Notes: a model not told the origin generated them from the letters alone. Numbered from the stretch's first letter, positions 23,687 to 32,215 are shown. The stretch: 36,582 nt of DNA from Halorubrum coriense DSM 10284 (GCF_000337035.1 NZ_AOJL01000035.1:1-36582), one strand, 5' to 3'. Program-made: numbers and translations.

Positions 23687-24832
23687 ATGGAGTTCACGCT
23701 CACCGAAGAGCAGCGCCAGATCCGCGACACCGTCGCGGAGTTCGTCGACGAGGAGGTCGTCCCGCGCGCGGCGGAGATCGACGAGACCGACGAGTACCCC
23801 GCCGATCTGGTCGACGAGATGGCCGACCTCGGGCTCATGGGGATGCCCTTCCCGGTCGAGTACGAGGGCGCGGGCCTCGACTACCACAGCTACGCGATCG
23901 GACTCGAAGAGATCTCCCGCGGCTCCGGCGGGCTCGGGACGGTCGTCGCGGCTCACACCTCGCTGGCCGGCAACATGCTCTACGAGTTCGGCGACGAGGC
24001 CCAGAAGCAGGAGTACCTCACCGCGTTGAACACCGCCGACGACATCGGCGCGTTCGCGCTCTCGGAGGCCGAGGCGGGCTCGGACGTGCCGGCGATGTCG
24101 ACCACCGCGGAGCGCGACGGCGACGGCTACGTGGTGAACGGTGGGAAGCTCTGGATCTCGAACGGCTCCGTCGCGGACACGGTCACCCTGTTCGCGAAGA
24201 CCGACCCCGACGCCGGCCGGAACGGGATCTCGTCGTTCGTCGTGCGCCCCGAGGAGGACGACGGGTTCATCGTCGAGGGGACGGAGGACAAGCTCGGCGA
24301 CAAGGGGTGTCCGACCGCGGAGCTGCGGTTCGACGACATGTGGATCCCCGAGGACCGGTTGCTCGGCGAGGAGGGCGACGGGTTCGTCCACGCGCTGAAG
24401 ACGCTCAACGGCGGGCGCATCACCATCGCGGCCCGGTCGGTCGGGATCGCTCGCGCGGCGCTTAACGAGGCGAAGTCCTACGCGCAGCAGCGCGAGCAGT
24501 TCGACCGGCCCATCTCCGACTTCCAAGCGATCCAGCACAAGCTCGCCGACATGGACACGAAGGCGCGCGCCGCGGAACTCCTGATGCACGAGGCGGCCGA
24601 CCTGAAGATGCGCGACGAGGACTACATCAAGGAGGCCGCGCAGGCGAAGCTGTACGCCTCGGAGATCGCCCGCGAGGTCGCCAACGAGGGGATCCAGATC
24701 CACGGCGGCTACGGCTACACCAAGGACTTCCCCGCGGAGCGATTCTACCGCGACGCGAAGCTCTCGGAGATCTACGAGGGAACGAGCGAAGTGTTGCGCA
24801 ACACGATCGCGCAGCAGTTACTCGACGAGTGA
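23687..24832 (+). CDS. Acyl-CoA dehydrogenase
   Basis: This 381-residue FAD enzyme introduces a double bond at C2-C3 of an acyl-CoA, the first step of beta-oxidation or amino-acid breakdown. Landmarks are FALSEAEAGSD at about residues 124-134, LWISNGSVADT, the FAD/subunit motif QREQFDRPISDFQAIQHKLADM, and IHGGYGYTKDFPAERFYRDAK. The catalytic base is Glu364 in EIYEGTSE. Length is typical of short/medium-chain enzymes. GGCTAAGTCC (23658-23667) is centred about 25 bp before the ATG, so the transcript is probably leaderless. Electron-transfer flavoprotein genes are not in this window. Confidence 0.95.
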   Translation: MEFTLTEEQRQIRDTVAEFVDEEVVPRAAEIDETDEYPADLVDEMADLGLMGMPFPVEYEGAGLDYHSYAIGLEEISRGSGGLGTVVAAHTSLAGNMLYEFGDEAQKQEYLTALNTADDIGAFALSEAEAGSDVPAMSTTAERDGDGYVVNGGKLWISNGSVADTVTLFAKTDPDAGRNGISSFVVRPEEDDGFIVEGTEDKLGDKGCPTAELRFDDMWIPEDRLLGEEGDGFVHALKTLNGGRITIAARSVGIARAALNEAKSYAQQREQFDRPISDFQAIQHKLADMDTKARAAELLMHEAADLKMRDEDYIKEAAQAKLYASEIAREVANEGIQIHGGYGYTKDFPAERFYRDAKLSEIYEGTSEVLRNTIAQQLLDE

Positions 24833-24860
24833 GCCGGCGAGGCCGCGCCGGCCACGCCCC

Positions 24861-26750
24861 TTAGCGGTCGTCGTCGCCCGCGGTGTCGCCGCCGGCGTCG
24901 TCGTCTTCGTCGCGGCCGCCGTCCGTGGTGTCGCCCTCTCCGTCGCGCTCCTCGCCGGATCGCGGCCCGTGCGCGACGTCGGCGTCCGACGGGTGCCGGT
25001 CGACCGCGTACCCGCCCGTGTCGATCCGCTCCGCGGGCTCCGAGTAGTCGCGGTCGCTCGGCGAGAAGTCCGGGCGGACGACGCCGTCGTCCGGGACGTC
25101 GAGGTCTCCCTCGGGCGACGACTCGTCTGCGACGTCGTCGGTCTCCCCGTCGACGGACTCGTCGCCGCCGACTCCGTTCTCCGCGACGGTCGCGTCGTCT
25201 GCGCGGTCCCCGTCGGCTCCTTCGTCGATTCCTTCGTCGCCGTCGATCCACTCGAAGGAGTCGCTCCCGGCGCTTCGACGCTCGGCGACGGCGGTCGCGA
25301 GGCGCTCCGTGAGCGTCTCCTTCAGCGCCTCCGCCTCGTCGACCTCGAAGTCGACCGCGGCGGCGTCGCTGCCGGTCAGCGACCCGGTCCCCGCCGTGTC
25401 GGCGACGACGGTCGCGACGCCCCACCGCCGCTGGAACACGGTCCGGCTGTCGATCACGTTCTGGATCCGGTAGTACGGGACGACGGCGACGGTCCGGCTC
25501 CAGAACCCGTTCCGGGTGAGCAGGTGGTCCTCGCCGACCCAGTAGCCGCGGTGTTTCCACTTCAGGTGCGCCGCGGGCGGGACGGCGAGGAGGAGCGCGG
25601 CGACGCCGTACCAGGGGATCGACGGCGACACGTACCAGTTCACGCCGTACGCGATCCCGGTGAGGACGCCGACGATCAGCGCGTACCGGATGACGTACCG
25701 CCACCGGATCCGCTTCGGCGGGCGGCTGAACTCGGGCGTACCGAACGACTCGATCTCGTGCGCGAGCCGGTAGACGCGGTCGGTCGCGGCGATCGGGACG
25801 GCCGACTGGTTGCCGGACTCGGACCCCTGCCCGGGCGCGTATCCCGCGGTCTCGATCGACAGGCTCGCGTAGCCGAGCGCGCGCTTGGCCGGGTTGTCGG
25901 TGACCCGCAGCGTCTGGACCTTCTCGGTCGGGATCGACCCGCTGTACCGTCGGAACAGCCCGCGCTCGTAGCGCAGTTCGTCGCCGGCGCGCGAGAGCCG
26001 GAAGCCGTAGTAGTTCGAGAAGGCGACGCCCGCGCCGATGAGCCACGACGCGATGAACAGCGCGGCGATCCCGACGAACGCCGTGGCGGTGAGCGCGGCG
26101 GCCGAGGTCTCCGGCAGGAAGCTCGACAGCACCGGGAACGAGCCGGAGCTCAGGAACGCCAGGAGCCCGATCAGCCGCCCGTCGAACGACAGCGCCCCGA
26201 CCAACGCGAGCTCGCTCGGAGAGATGGCGAACAGGTCCTCCTCGTCCGGCGCGAACGCGTCGTCGCGCTCGCCGCCGACGGCGTCGGCGTCCGCGGTCCC
26301 CTCCGTGGCGTCCGCCGGTCGATCGGCTCCGGACTTCCGGCGCTGGACCTCGCGCCGGAGCCGCGTCGCCTCGTCCGGCGTGACGAACCGGATCGACCCC
26401 TCTGTGCTTGACCCCCCGGCGGTCTCTAAGTCGACCGCGGCGACGCCGATGGCGCGCTGGACCACGCCCCGGCTCACGTCGACGTTCTGGATGCGCCGGT
26501 AGGGGATCTCGCGCTCGCGGCGGGAGATGACGCCGGAGGAGATGTCGAGCGTGTCCTCGGTGAGGACGTACTCGAACCGGCGGTAGTACGCGACCTCGTA
26601 GGCGAACACCACGAGGAGGATGACCGCGCCGCCGGCGACCGCCAGCGGGAGACCGAACCCGCCGCTGTTCACGATCACGAACAGGGCGACGGCGGTCCCG
26701 GCCGCCTTCTGGAGCGCGCGGTACGGGACCGACTGCGGCGCGAGCTTCAC
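24861..26750 (-). CDS. Membrane protein with three bacterial PH (bPH2/YdbT-like) domains
   Basis: This 629-residue protein resembles YdbT. Three bPH2 modules alternate with pairs of hydrophobic helices. Each ends in a recognisable signature: IPYRRIQNVDVSRG...VDLETAG, IPTEKVQTLRVTDNP...LSIETAGYAPG, and VPYYRIQNVIDSRT...VVADTAGTG. Helix pairs occur near residues 15-45, 185-235 and 365-400. The last 110 residues are a disordered acidic tail with many Asp, Gly and Ser. The start is GTG at 26750, which overlaps the TGA of the upstream PH gene in GTGA, so the pair is translationally coupled. The bPH2 family's role, probably membrane-stress or scaffold related, is not established. Confidence 0.87.
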   Translation of the reverse strand: MKLAPQSVPYRALQKAAGTAVALFVIVNSGGFGLPLAVAGGAVILLVVFAYEVAYYRRFEYVLTEDTLDISSGVISRREREIPYRRIQNVDVSRGVVQRAIGVAAVDLETAGGSSTEGSIRFVTPDEATRLRREVQRRKSGADRPADATEGTADADAVGGERDDAFAPDEEDLFAISPSELALVGALSFDGRLIGLLAFLSSGSFPVLSSFLPETSAAALTATAFVGIAALFIASWLIGAGVAFSNYYGFRLSRAGDELRYERGLFRRYSGSIPTEKVQTLRVTDNPAKRALGYASLSIETAGYAPGQGSESGNQSAVPIAATDRVYRLAHEIESFGTPEFSRPPKRIRWRYVIRYALIVGVLTGIAYGVNWYVSPSIPWYGVAALLLAVPPAAHLKWKHRGYWVGEDHLLTRNGFWSRTVAVVPYYRIQNVIDSRTVFQRRWGVATVVADTAGTGSLTGSDAAAVDFEVDEAEALKETLTERLATAVAERRSAGSDSFEWIDGDEGIDEGADGDRADDATVAENGVGGDESVDGETDDVADESSPEGDLDVPDDGVVRPDFSPSDRDYSEPAERIDTGGYAVDRHPSDADVAHGPRSGEERDGEGDTTDGGRDEDDDAGGDTAGDDDR

Positions 26751-27211
26751 ACCGCGTCCTCCCCGTCGGCGCGGATCGCCAGTCGCTTCAGCTCCTCGCG
26801 GAGGTCGCTCGCGCCGTCCGGCGTGAGTCCCGGGATACGCACGTCCGCGCCGCGCGATCCGGCGGTGTACACGACGCAGGAGGCGAGCCCGACGGTCCGC
26901 TCGATCGGCCCGCGGCGGGAGTCGACGTGCTGGATCCGCACCAGCGGCACCGTCGTCCGCACCTGCGTGACCACGCCGCGGTCGAGGTAGATCGCGTCCT
27001 CGCGGATCTCGTAGCTCCAGCGTCGGTAGCGGAGCAGCGCGTGCGTGACGGTGAGCGTCAGCGCGACCGCGCCCACGGCGATGGGTACCCACCGCGGGAG
27101 GTACTCGAGGGACGCGCCGCCGACGAACGGGGCGGTGACGAGCGCCGAGAGGAGCACCGCGCGGAGGACCCACACGACTTGGATCCGGGGATGAAGCGTC
27201 TGCGCCGTCAT
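26747..27211 (-). CDS. Membrane protein with one bacterial PH (bPH2/YdbS-like) domain
   Basis: This 154-residue protein has two membrane helices at about residues 14-32 (VLRAVLLSALVTAPFVGG) and 41-58 (VPIAVGAVALTLTVTHAL), then one bPH2 domain. That domain has EDAIYLDRGVVTQVRTTVPL, VRIQHVDSRRGPIERTVGLA and VVYTAG, the same signature as the three copies in its partner. The gene order of small then large bPH2 protein parallels ydbS-ydbT. The start at 27211 lies in an ATGA overlap with an 11-codon mini-ORF that begins where transcription is predicted to begin (TATA CTTATAC, 27268-27274). It ends in GTGA with the partner gene. Confidence 0.87.
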   Translation of the reverse strand: MTAQTLHPRIQVVWVLRAVLLSALVTAPFVGGASLEYLPRWVPIAVGAVALTLTVTHALLRYRRWSYEIREDAIYLDRGVVTQVRTTVPLVRIQHVDSRRGPIERTVGLASCVVYTAGSRGADVRIPGLTPDGASDLREELKRLAIRADGEDAV

Positions 27212-27243
27212 CGGCGGTCCCCCGTCGCGTGTCCGTGTATCAT
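27208..27243 (-). CDS. Possible 11-codon leader ORF before the PH-domain pair
   Basis: The ATG at 27243 opens MIHGHATGDRR and stops at TGA 27208-27210, overlapping the ATG of the PH gene (ATGA). The TATA box CTTATAC is centred about 28 bp before this ATG, so the mini-ORF sits at the predicted 5' end of the mRNA. It may be translated leaderless and pass ribosomes to the next start. Chance occurrence cannot be excluded. Confidence 0.3.
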   Translation of the reverse strand: MIHGHATGDRR

Positions 27244-27382
27244 GGTCGGCGGTTGTCGGCCCCGACGTATAAGTCCGGCCGGAAACGGCCGGAGAAAACG
27301 GAGGAAAAACCGTGATACATATTCTCTTGCGATGGCGATACTTGCCGAAACCGATATCAGGGGTGATCGAGTCGTGCCAGCC

Positions 27383-28672
27383 ATGGCCGACGACCCCTTC
27401 GAGAACATGCTCGCCCAGATGGACCGCGCCGAGGAGTACGCGGACGTGGACCACGGGGTGTTCGAGCGGCTCAAGAACCCCGAACGAACGCTGAAGGTGA
27501 CGCTCCCGGTCGAACTCGAGTCCGGGGAGGTCGAGGTGTTCGAAGGGTACCGCTGTCAGTTCGACAGCGCACGCGGGCCGTTCAAAGGCGGCGTCCGCTT
27601 CCACCCCTCGGTCACCCAGCGCGAGGTCGAGGCGCTCGCCGGGTGGATGACCTGGAAGACCGCCTTAGTCGACCTCCCGTACGGCGGCGCGAAGGGCGGT
27701 GTGATCTGCGAGCCGAAAGAGCTCACGGAGCGCGACCTCGAACGACTCACCCGGCGCTACACCGAGGGGATCCGCCGGATGATCGGTCCCGAGGTCGACG
27801 TGCCGGCACCGGACATGAACACGAACCCGCAGACGATGGCGTGGATGATGGACACCTACTCGATGTACGAGGGGTACTCCGTGCCGCAGGTCGTCACCGG
27901 GAAGCCGCTGGAGATCGGCGGGACGCCCGGCCGCGTGGAGGCGACCGGCCGCGGGGTCTCGCTCGTCACCGAGCGCCTCTTCGAGTACCTGGACCGCGAC
28001 CTCTCCGACGCGTCGGTCGCGATCCAGGGGTTCGGGAACGTCGGGTCGAACGCGGCTCGGCTCCTCGACGAGGCGGGCGCCAACGTGGTCGCCACCTCCG
28101 ACGTGACGGGCGCGGCGTACGACCCGGACGGCCTCGACGTCGCCGCGCTCGCCGCGCACGTCGAGGCCGGGGGGCTGATCGAGGAGTACGTCGCGGGCGA
28201 GTACCGCGGGAACGCGGGCGGATCCACTTGGGACGACCCGGACCAGATCACCAACGCGGAGCTGCTCACGCTCGACGTCGACGTGCTCATCCCCGCCGCC
28301 GTCGAGGGCGTGATCACTGCGGACAACGTCGACGACCTCCGGGCGTCGGCGATCGTCGAGGCCGCGAACGGGCCGACGACCGTCGCGGCCGACAAGGCGC
28401 TCACCGAGCGCGACATTCAGGTCGTGCCCGACATCCTCGCGAACGCGGGTGGCGTCATCGTCTCCTACCTGGAATGGGTCCAGAACGCCCAGGAGTTCTC
28501 GTGGCCGCTGGAGACGGTCAACGCCGAGCTGGAGCGGCGCATCGGCGGCGCCTTCGACAAGACCGTCGAACAGTACGACACGAAGGGGCTCCCCGACCTG
28601 CGGACCGCCGCGTACACGCTCGCGCTGGAGCGAACGGCGAAGGCTCACGAGTACCGCGGACTGTTCCCGTGA
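27383..28672 (+). CDS. gdh: Glutamate dehydrogenase (Glu/Leu/Phe/Val dehydrogenase family)
   Basis: This 429-residue enzyme interconverts glutamate and 2-oxoglutarate plus ammonia with NAD(P). The substrate domain has GPFKGGVRFHP (residues about 66-76) and the catalytic-Lys region KTALVDLPYGGAKGGV. Next comes VPAPDMNTNPQTMAWMMD, then the Rossmann motif VAIQGFGNVGSNAA near 214. The NAD domain ends with ILANAGGVIVSYLEW. The ATG at 27383 is used here. An in-frame GTG at 27374 with a Shine-Dalgarno-like GGGGTGATC 6 bp upstream of it would add three residues and is a real alternative. An A/T-rich GATACATATT (27314-27323) implies a leader of about 40 nt. Confidence 0.95.
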   Translation: MADDPFENMLAQMDRAEEYADVDHGVFERLKNPERTLKVTLPVELESGEVEVFEGYRCQFDSARGPFKGGVRFHPSVTQREVEALAGWMTWKTALVDLPYGGAKGGVICEPKELTERDLERLTRRYTEGIRRMIGPEVDVPAPDMNTNPQTMAWMMDTYSMYEGYSVPQVVTGKPLEIGGTPGRVEATGRGVSLVTERLFEYLDRDLSDASVAIQGFGNVGSNAARLLDEAGANVVATSDVTGAAYDPDGLDVAALAAHVEAGGLIEEYVAGEYRGNAGGSTWDDPDQITNAELLTLDVDVLIPAAVEGVITADNVDDLRASAIVEAANGPTTVAADKALTERDIQVVPDILANAGGVIVSYLEWVQNAQEFSWPLETVNAELERRIGGAFDKTVEQYDTKGLPDLRTAAYTLALERTAKAHEYRGLFP

Positions 28673-28703
28673 GTCCGGTTCGGGCGAGTTGAGCCCGCCG
28701 CCG

Positions 28704-29459
28704 TCAAGCCCGCCTGATCCGGTCGGCGGTGACCGCGATCGGCTCGGCGTAGTGGAGTATCGGCTCGCCGTCGGGCGCGTCGAAGCCGTTCGCGGCGAAC
28801 AGCGTGTTCGCCCGGATCTCCGCCTCGGCCGGGCGCAGCGTCCACGGCTCGTGTTCGATCGCGCCGACGTACAGCCGCCCGCTCTCTCCCGCGGTGTAGA
28901 ACCGGTAGTTCTCCAGTAAAAACGCCGGCAGCGACCCCGGCTCCGGCGTGAACGCCTCGCCGGCCGGCGCGTAGGTCGCGTCGAACCGGGCGTGCGGGAC
29001 GCCCTCGTGGACGCGGCGGCTCGCGAACCGCACGCCGTCGCCGGCGTCCGCGTCGATATCCACCTGCTCCGCGTCGGCGCCGCCGCTATCGGGGTCGTCG
29101 CTCGCCGCGGTGCCCCGGACGTCGGTCTCGGCGCGGTAGTACGGGAGCCGGAACAGGCCGCGGGCGACCGCCACGCCGAGCCGGTCGTCGGCGTCGAGGC
29201 TGTGGAAGTAGACGCCCGGGCCGTTCGGCCCCTCGACGTAGGTCCGGAGGTTGAGCTCGGGGAACGACAGCCCCCGCGGGACCCCGCGCGGGCGGATGTC
29301 GTCCATCACGAACGGGACGACGCCGAGGTAGGCGTCGCCGTCGTGGGTCGCGACCGTGAGCCCGTCGGGCAGCGCCGCGGCGACTGTCGCCGGGTCGACG
29401 GGCCAGTGGGCGAACAGTCCGTCCCGCCACGTCATCTCCAGCCAGCGGCGACCGAGCAT
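28704..29459 (-). CDS. DUF2071 (YqjF-like) protein
   Basis: This 251-residue protein matches the YqjF/DUF2071 family. It opens WLEMTWRDGLFAHWPVDPATVAAALP and contains GDAYLGVVPFVMDDIRPRG, FPELNLRTYVEGPNGPGVYF, SLDADDRLGVAVARGLFRLPYY and PAFLLENYRFYTAG, all hallmark segments. A haloarchaeal acidic insert interrupts it near residues 117-145. Biochemical function is not established for the family. GGTTTTGCC (about 29480-29488, minus strand) is centred 25 bp before the ATG, so the transcript should be leaderless. It lies downstream of the CDF transporter gene, separated by 90 bp. Confidence 0.88.
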   Translation of the reverse strand: MLGRRWLEMTWRDGLFAHWPVDPATVAAALPDGLTVATHDGDAYLGVVPFVMDDIRPRGVPRGLSFPELNLRTYVEGPNGPGVYFHSLDADDRLGVAVARGLFRLPYYRAETDVRGTAASDDPDSGGADAEQVDIDADAGDGVRFASRRVHEGVPHARFDATYAPAGEAFTPEPGSLPAFLLENYRFYTAGESGRLYVGAIEHEPWTLRPAEAEIRANTLFAANGFDAPDGEPILHYAEPIAVTADRIRRA

Positions 29460-29549
29460 ATCCGTCGTAAGGGCCGGAGGGGCAAAACCCGCACGACACC
29501 GGCGGTCTCGGGCCGCTGTCCGCGGTCGCTCTGGGGGTGTCGCCCGCGT

Positions 29550-30503
29550 TCACTCCCGAGGACCGGCGTCGCTCCCGAGCGCGGTCGAGGAGTCGGTCGC
29601 CTCCGGCGCGTCCTTCCACTCTCCCAGCCCGGAGGGGTCGAGGTGGACGTGGACGTCGCCGACGTCGTCCAGCGCGCGGAGGCTCGTGACGAGGTCCGTC
29701 TCCACGTCGTGGGCCTCGCGGAGGGTCATCTCCCCGTCGACCTCGACGTGGACCTCGACCTCCAGGTCCGTCCCGTCGTAGAACACCGTGAGGTCGTGGA
29801 CCCCCTCGACCGCGGGGTGGTCGCGGAGCGCGGCGACGACGCGGTCCCGGTCGCCCGGCGGCGGGGCACCGCCGACGAGGTAGGTGACGTTCTCGCGACC
29901 GATCTCGATCCCTTGGTACACGACGAGGACGCTCACGAACGCGCCGGCGAGAGGGTCGAGAACGGGAACGTCGAGGAACACCCCGACGACGCCCACCAGG
30001 GCGGCGACCGTGGTGTAGATGTCGTTGAGACAGTCGACCGCGAGGGCGGTGAGCGCCGTCGAGCCGAGGTCGGCGTTCACCAGTTCCGTGTACCGGTACA
30101 GCAGGTACATGTCCGCCATCGCGAACAGCAGCGCCCCGACGAGCAGGGGGCTCGCCCGCACCTCGACCGGACCGACGAACCCGAGCACCGACTCGCGCAA
30201 CAGGAGCAGCCCGAGGACCGCCACCGTCGCACCGACGAACAGCGCGGTCAGCGGTTCGATCCGCTGGTGGCCGTGCGGGTGCGTCTCGTCGGCGCTCTCG
30301 TACCGCGAGCCCCCCCAGACGAACACGACCGCGCTGGCGACGAGGTCGGCGACGGAGTGGGCGGCGTCGGCCAGCAGCGCGACGCTGTTGAACGCGAGTC
30401 CCGTCGCGCCCACGACCGCGATCTTCACGGCGTTGCCGGCGACGTTGACCGCCGCCGCCCGCTGGAACCGAGCGCGGTCGTCGTTCCCGAAGGGACTCAA
30501 CAT
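29550..30503 (-). CDS. Cation diffusion facilitator (CDF) metal transporter
   Basis: This 317-residue divalent-metal/proton antiporter of the CDF family should export Zn2+, Fe2+, Mn2+ or similar. Six membrane helices occupy residues 15-210. The metal site shows HSVAD in helix 2 (LLADAAHSVADLVAS) and DCLND in helix 5 (ALAVDCLNDIYTT). The loop HPHGHQRIEPL between helices 2 and 3 is His-rich. The cytoplasmic ferredoxin-like domain (residues about 220-295) has EVEVHVEVDGEMTLREAHD. Metal preference cannot be fixed. The start at 30503 was preferred over an in-frame ATG at 30551 because CGCTTAACA (about 30527-30535, minus strand) is centred about 27 bp upstream. Confidence 0.93.
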   Translation of the reverse strand: MLSPFGNDDRARFQRAAAVNVAGNAVKIAVVGATGLAFNSVALLADAAHSVADLVASAVVFVWGGSRYESADETHPHGHQRIEPLTALFVGATVAVLGLLLLRESVLGFVGPVEVRASPLLVGALLFAMADMYLLYRYTELVNADLGSTALTALAVDCLNDIYTTVAALVGVVGVFLDVPVLDPLAGAFVSVLVVYQGIEIGRENVTYLVGGAPPPGDRDRVVAALRDHPAVEGVHDLTVFYDGTDLEVEVHVEVDGEMTLREAHDVETDLVTSLRALDDVGDVHVHLDPSGLGEWKDAPEATDSSTALGSDAGPRE

Positions 30504-30688
30504 ATCAGCCCGTGTGCCCGCGACCCTGTTAAGCGTCCCGCGTCGCGGCACGACTCGACTCGCCGCGCGCCGCCGTATCGCGTCGCGCCACCGCCCGACC
30601 CGTCGCCGGACGCCGCCGTCACCCCGGTGGTCTCCGGCCGAAGACTCCGTCGTAACGCCTAAGACCGAAACGCTCCTCGCCTACGGTA

Positions 30689-30739
30689 ATGAATCACGAT
30701 CTTTTCTCCCGAGGTGGTCCTCGTGGGCGTCGAAATTAA
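30689..30739 (+). CDS. Possible 16-codon leader ORF overlapping the HD-domain gene start
   Basis: The ATG at 30689 opens MNHDLFSRGGPRGRRN and stops at TAA 30737-30739, inside the HD gene and out of its frame. CCTAAGAC (30659-30666) is centred 26 bp upstream, so the ATG falls at the predicted 5' end of the transcript. Leaderless translation of this frame would compete with or feed the internal GTG start at 30723. May be coincidental. Confidence 0.25.
   Translation: MNHDLFSRGGPRGRRN
30711..30717 (+). promoter_or_regulatory. Shine-Dalgarno site deciding the HD-domain gene start
   Basis: GAGGTGG is an almost complete match to the haloarchaeal anti-SD complement (GGAGGTGA) and lies 5 bp before the GTG at 30723. 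It favours that GTG over the in-frame GTG at 30714, which lies inside the site itself. Confidence 0.6.
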
Positions 30740-31415
30740 AGAGACGGAGGTGAGCGACGAGGATTTCGCGGAGATGAAGGGCTTCGTTCGCGACTATCTC
30801 GCGGCCAGCGTCGAGAGCGAGGACGACGGCGGCCGCATGCGCTGGTACCCGTGGCACTCGGCGTCGTACCGGTTCAACCACATCCTCAACGTCGTCGATC
30901 TGGCGACCGACATCGCCGAGGCCGAGGGGGCCGACGTCGACGTCGTCCGAGTCGCCGCCGTCTTCCACGACGTCGCCAAGCTGGAGGCCGAACAGGACGT
31001 CCACGCCGAGGCCGGCGCGCGCGTCACCCGCGAGTACCTCCAGAGCCGCGGTAACTACCCCGAGTCGTTCATCGAGGAGGTGTGCGGCGCGGTCGTCGAC
31101 CACTCGTACACCGGCGACCTCGACGACGTGTCCCTGGAGAGCCGGTGTCTGATCGAGGCCGACGTGCTCGACAAGGTCGGTGCCAACGGGGCCGTCCTGA
31201 TGCTGCTGCGGATGGGGTACGAGTCGCGCACGCACATGGACGCCGCGAAGATGGTCGACCGCGTGCTCCAGCGCGCGCACGACCACACCGAGCGCGTCGT
31301 CTCCGACACGGCCGAGAGCATCGCGCACCAGCGGATCAAGCGCGTGAAGTGGCTCCGCGAGTGGCTCGAAGAGGAGGTCTCGCAGATGGACGCCGAGGGC
31401 GTCACCGACCGCTGA
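30723..31415 (+). CDS. HD-domain phosphohydrolase-like protein
   Basis: This 230-residue cytoplasmic protein has a metal-dependent HD domain. Putative ligands are His in PWHSASYRFNHILNV, the His-Asp pair in VAAVFHDVAKLEAE, His in VVDHSYTGD, and Asp in IEADVLDKVGANG. The family includes nucleotidases, (p)ppGpp hydrolases and RNA phosphodiesterases; the substrate here is unknown. The C-terminal 70 residues are helical and charged (RIKRVKWLREWLEEEV). The start is the GTG at 30723, which gives VGVEIKETEVSDEDF and is preceded by a good Shine-Dalgarno site. This makes it one of the few genes in the window with a clear leader. Confidence 0.88.
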   Translation: MGVEIKETEVSDEDFAEMKGFVRDYLAASVESEDDGGRMRWYPWHSASYRFNHILNVVDLATDIAEAEGADVDVVRVAAVFHDVAKLEAEQDVHAEAGARVTREYLQSRGNYPESFIEEVCGAVVDHSYTGDLDDVSLESRCLIEADVLDKVGANGAVLMLLRMGYESRTHMDAAKMVDRVLQRAHDHTERVVSDTAESIAHQRIKRVKWLREWLEEEVSQMDAEGVTDR

Positions 31416-31472
31416 CGGAGCGTCCCCTCCGGGTGTGGGCCCGGGACGAGACCGACCGGACCGGCGGTCGAT

Positions 31473-32195
31473 TCAGCTCTCTCCGCCGGAGTCGTCCGTC
31501 TCGACGAGCGGCAGCACCGACTCCAGGTACCGGTCGATCCCCGCGCGGGAGTCCGCGACCCACGTCCCCTCGTTCGTCGTCGCCCACCGGAACATCCCGC
31601 CGGTCGCGAACGTCTGGAGCGTCGACGCGACCTGCGCCGCGGTGACGGGTTCCTCGTCGCCCGCCGTCCCGGTGCCGTCGCGAGAGGTGCCCGCGGCCGC
31701 CTCGCGGACGAGCCGTTCGAGGTACTCGCCGAAGACGCGGTCGCTGCGGTCGAAGTGGTCGCGGTACGCCTCGTCGTTCGCGGCCTGCGAGCGGAGCTCC
31801 GTCATCACCGTCACGAACCGCGCGTCGGGCGCGTGCGTCTGATCGAGTGCGGCGGGTTCGACCGCCGCCGTGAGGTAGTCGTCGAGCTGGTCACGCGCCG
31901 AGCGGTCGAACGCCGCCTCGGGAGCCATCTCGGTCGCGGCCTCGGCCTCCGGGGTATCTTCGGGAGGGCCGCCGGCGACCGACGCCTCGAACTCGTCGAG
32001 CAGGAACTCCAAGAGGTCGATCAGGAGGTCGTCTTTCCCGTCGTAGTGATGGTACACGAGCGACGGGCTCTTGTCGAACTCGTCGCCGATCCGCGCGATC
32101 GTGACGTTCGCGTACCCGTGCTCGCAGAGCGCGCGAAACGCCGCGCCGAGGATGGCCTGTCGGGTGTCCGACGGCTCCGCGAACGGGTCGTTCAT
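31473..32195 (-). CDS. TetR/AcrR family transcriptional regulator
   Basis: This 240-residue regulator has a TetR-type helix-turn-helix at residues about 10-57 (TRQAILGAAFRALCEHGY; VTIARIGDEFDKSPSLVYHH; YDGKDDLLIDLLEFLLDEF). The larger C-terminal ligand-binding region is all-helical and carries a haloarchaeal acidic insert near residues 75-95. The gene diverges from the envelope/RND operon. Its TATA (CTATATAC, 32216-32223) is centred about 25 bp before the ATG, and a near-palindromic 20-bp site lies just beyond. It very probably represses the operon and itself, released by a small hydrophobic ligand. The ligand is unknown. Confidence 0.93.
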   Translation of the reverse strand: MNDPFAEPSDTRQAILGAAFRALCEHGYANVTIARIGDEFDKSPSLVYHHYDGKDDLLIDLLEFLLDEFEASVAGGPPEDTPEAEAATEMAPEAAFDRSARDQLDDYLTAAVEPAALDQTHAPDARFVTVMTELRSQAANDEAYRDHFDRSDRVFGEYLERLVREAAAGTSRDGTGTAGDEEPVTAAQVASTLQTFATGGMFRWATTNEGTWVADSRAGIDRYLESVLPLVETDDSGGES

Positions 32196-32215
32196 ACGTC
32201 GCGTAGACGGGTGGG

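Noticed and set aside
27275..27292. CCGGCC/GGCCGG inverted repeat between the PH and gdh promoters
   Set aside because: Arms of only 6 bp made entirely of C and G are expected often in DNA of this composition.
30504..30551. Upstream ATG (30551) extending the CDF transporter
   Set aside because: The TATA-like box at 30527-30535 lies inside the extension and places the start site at 30503-30505.
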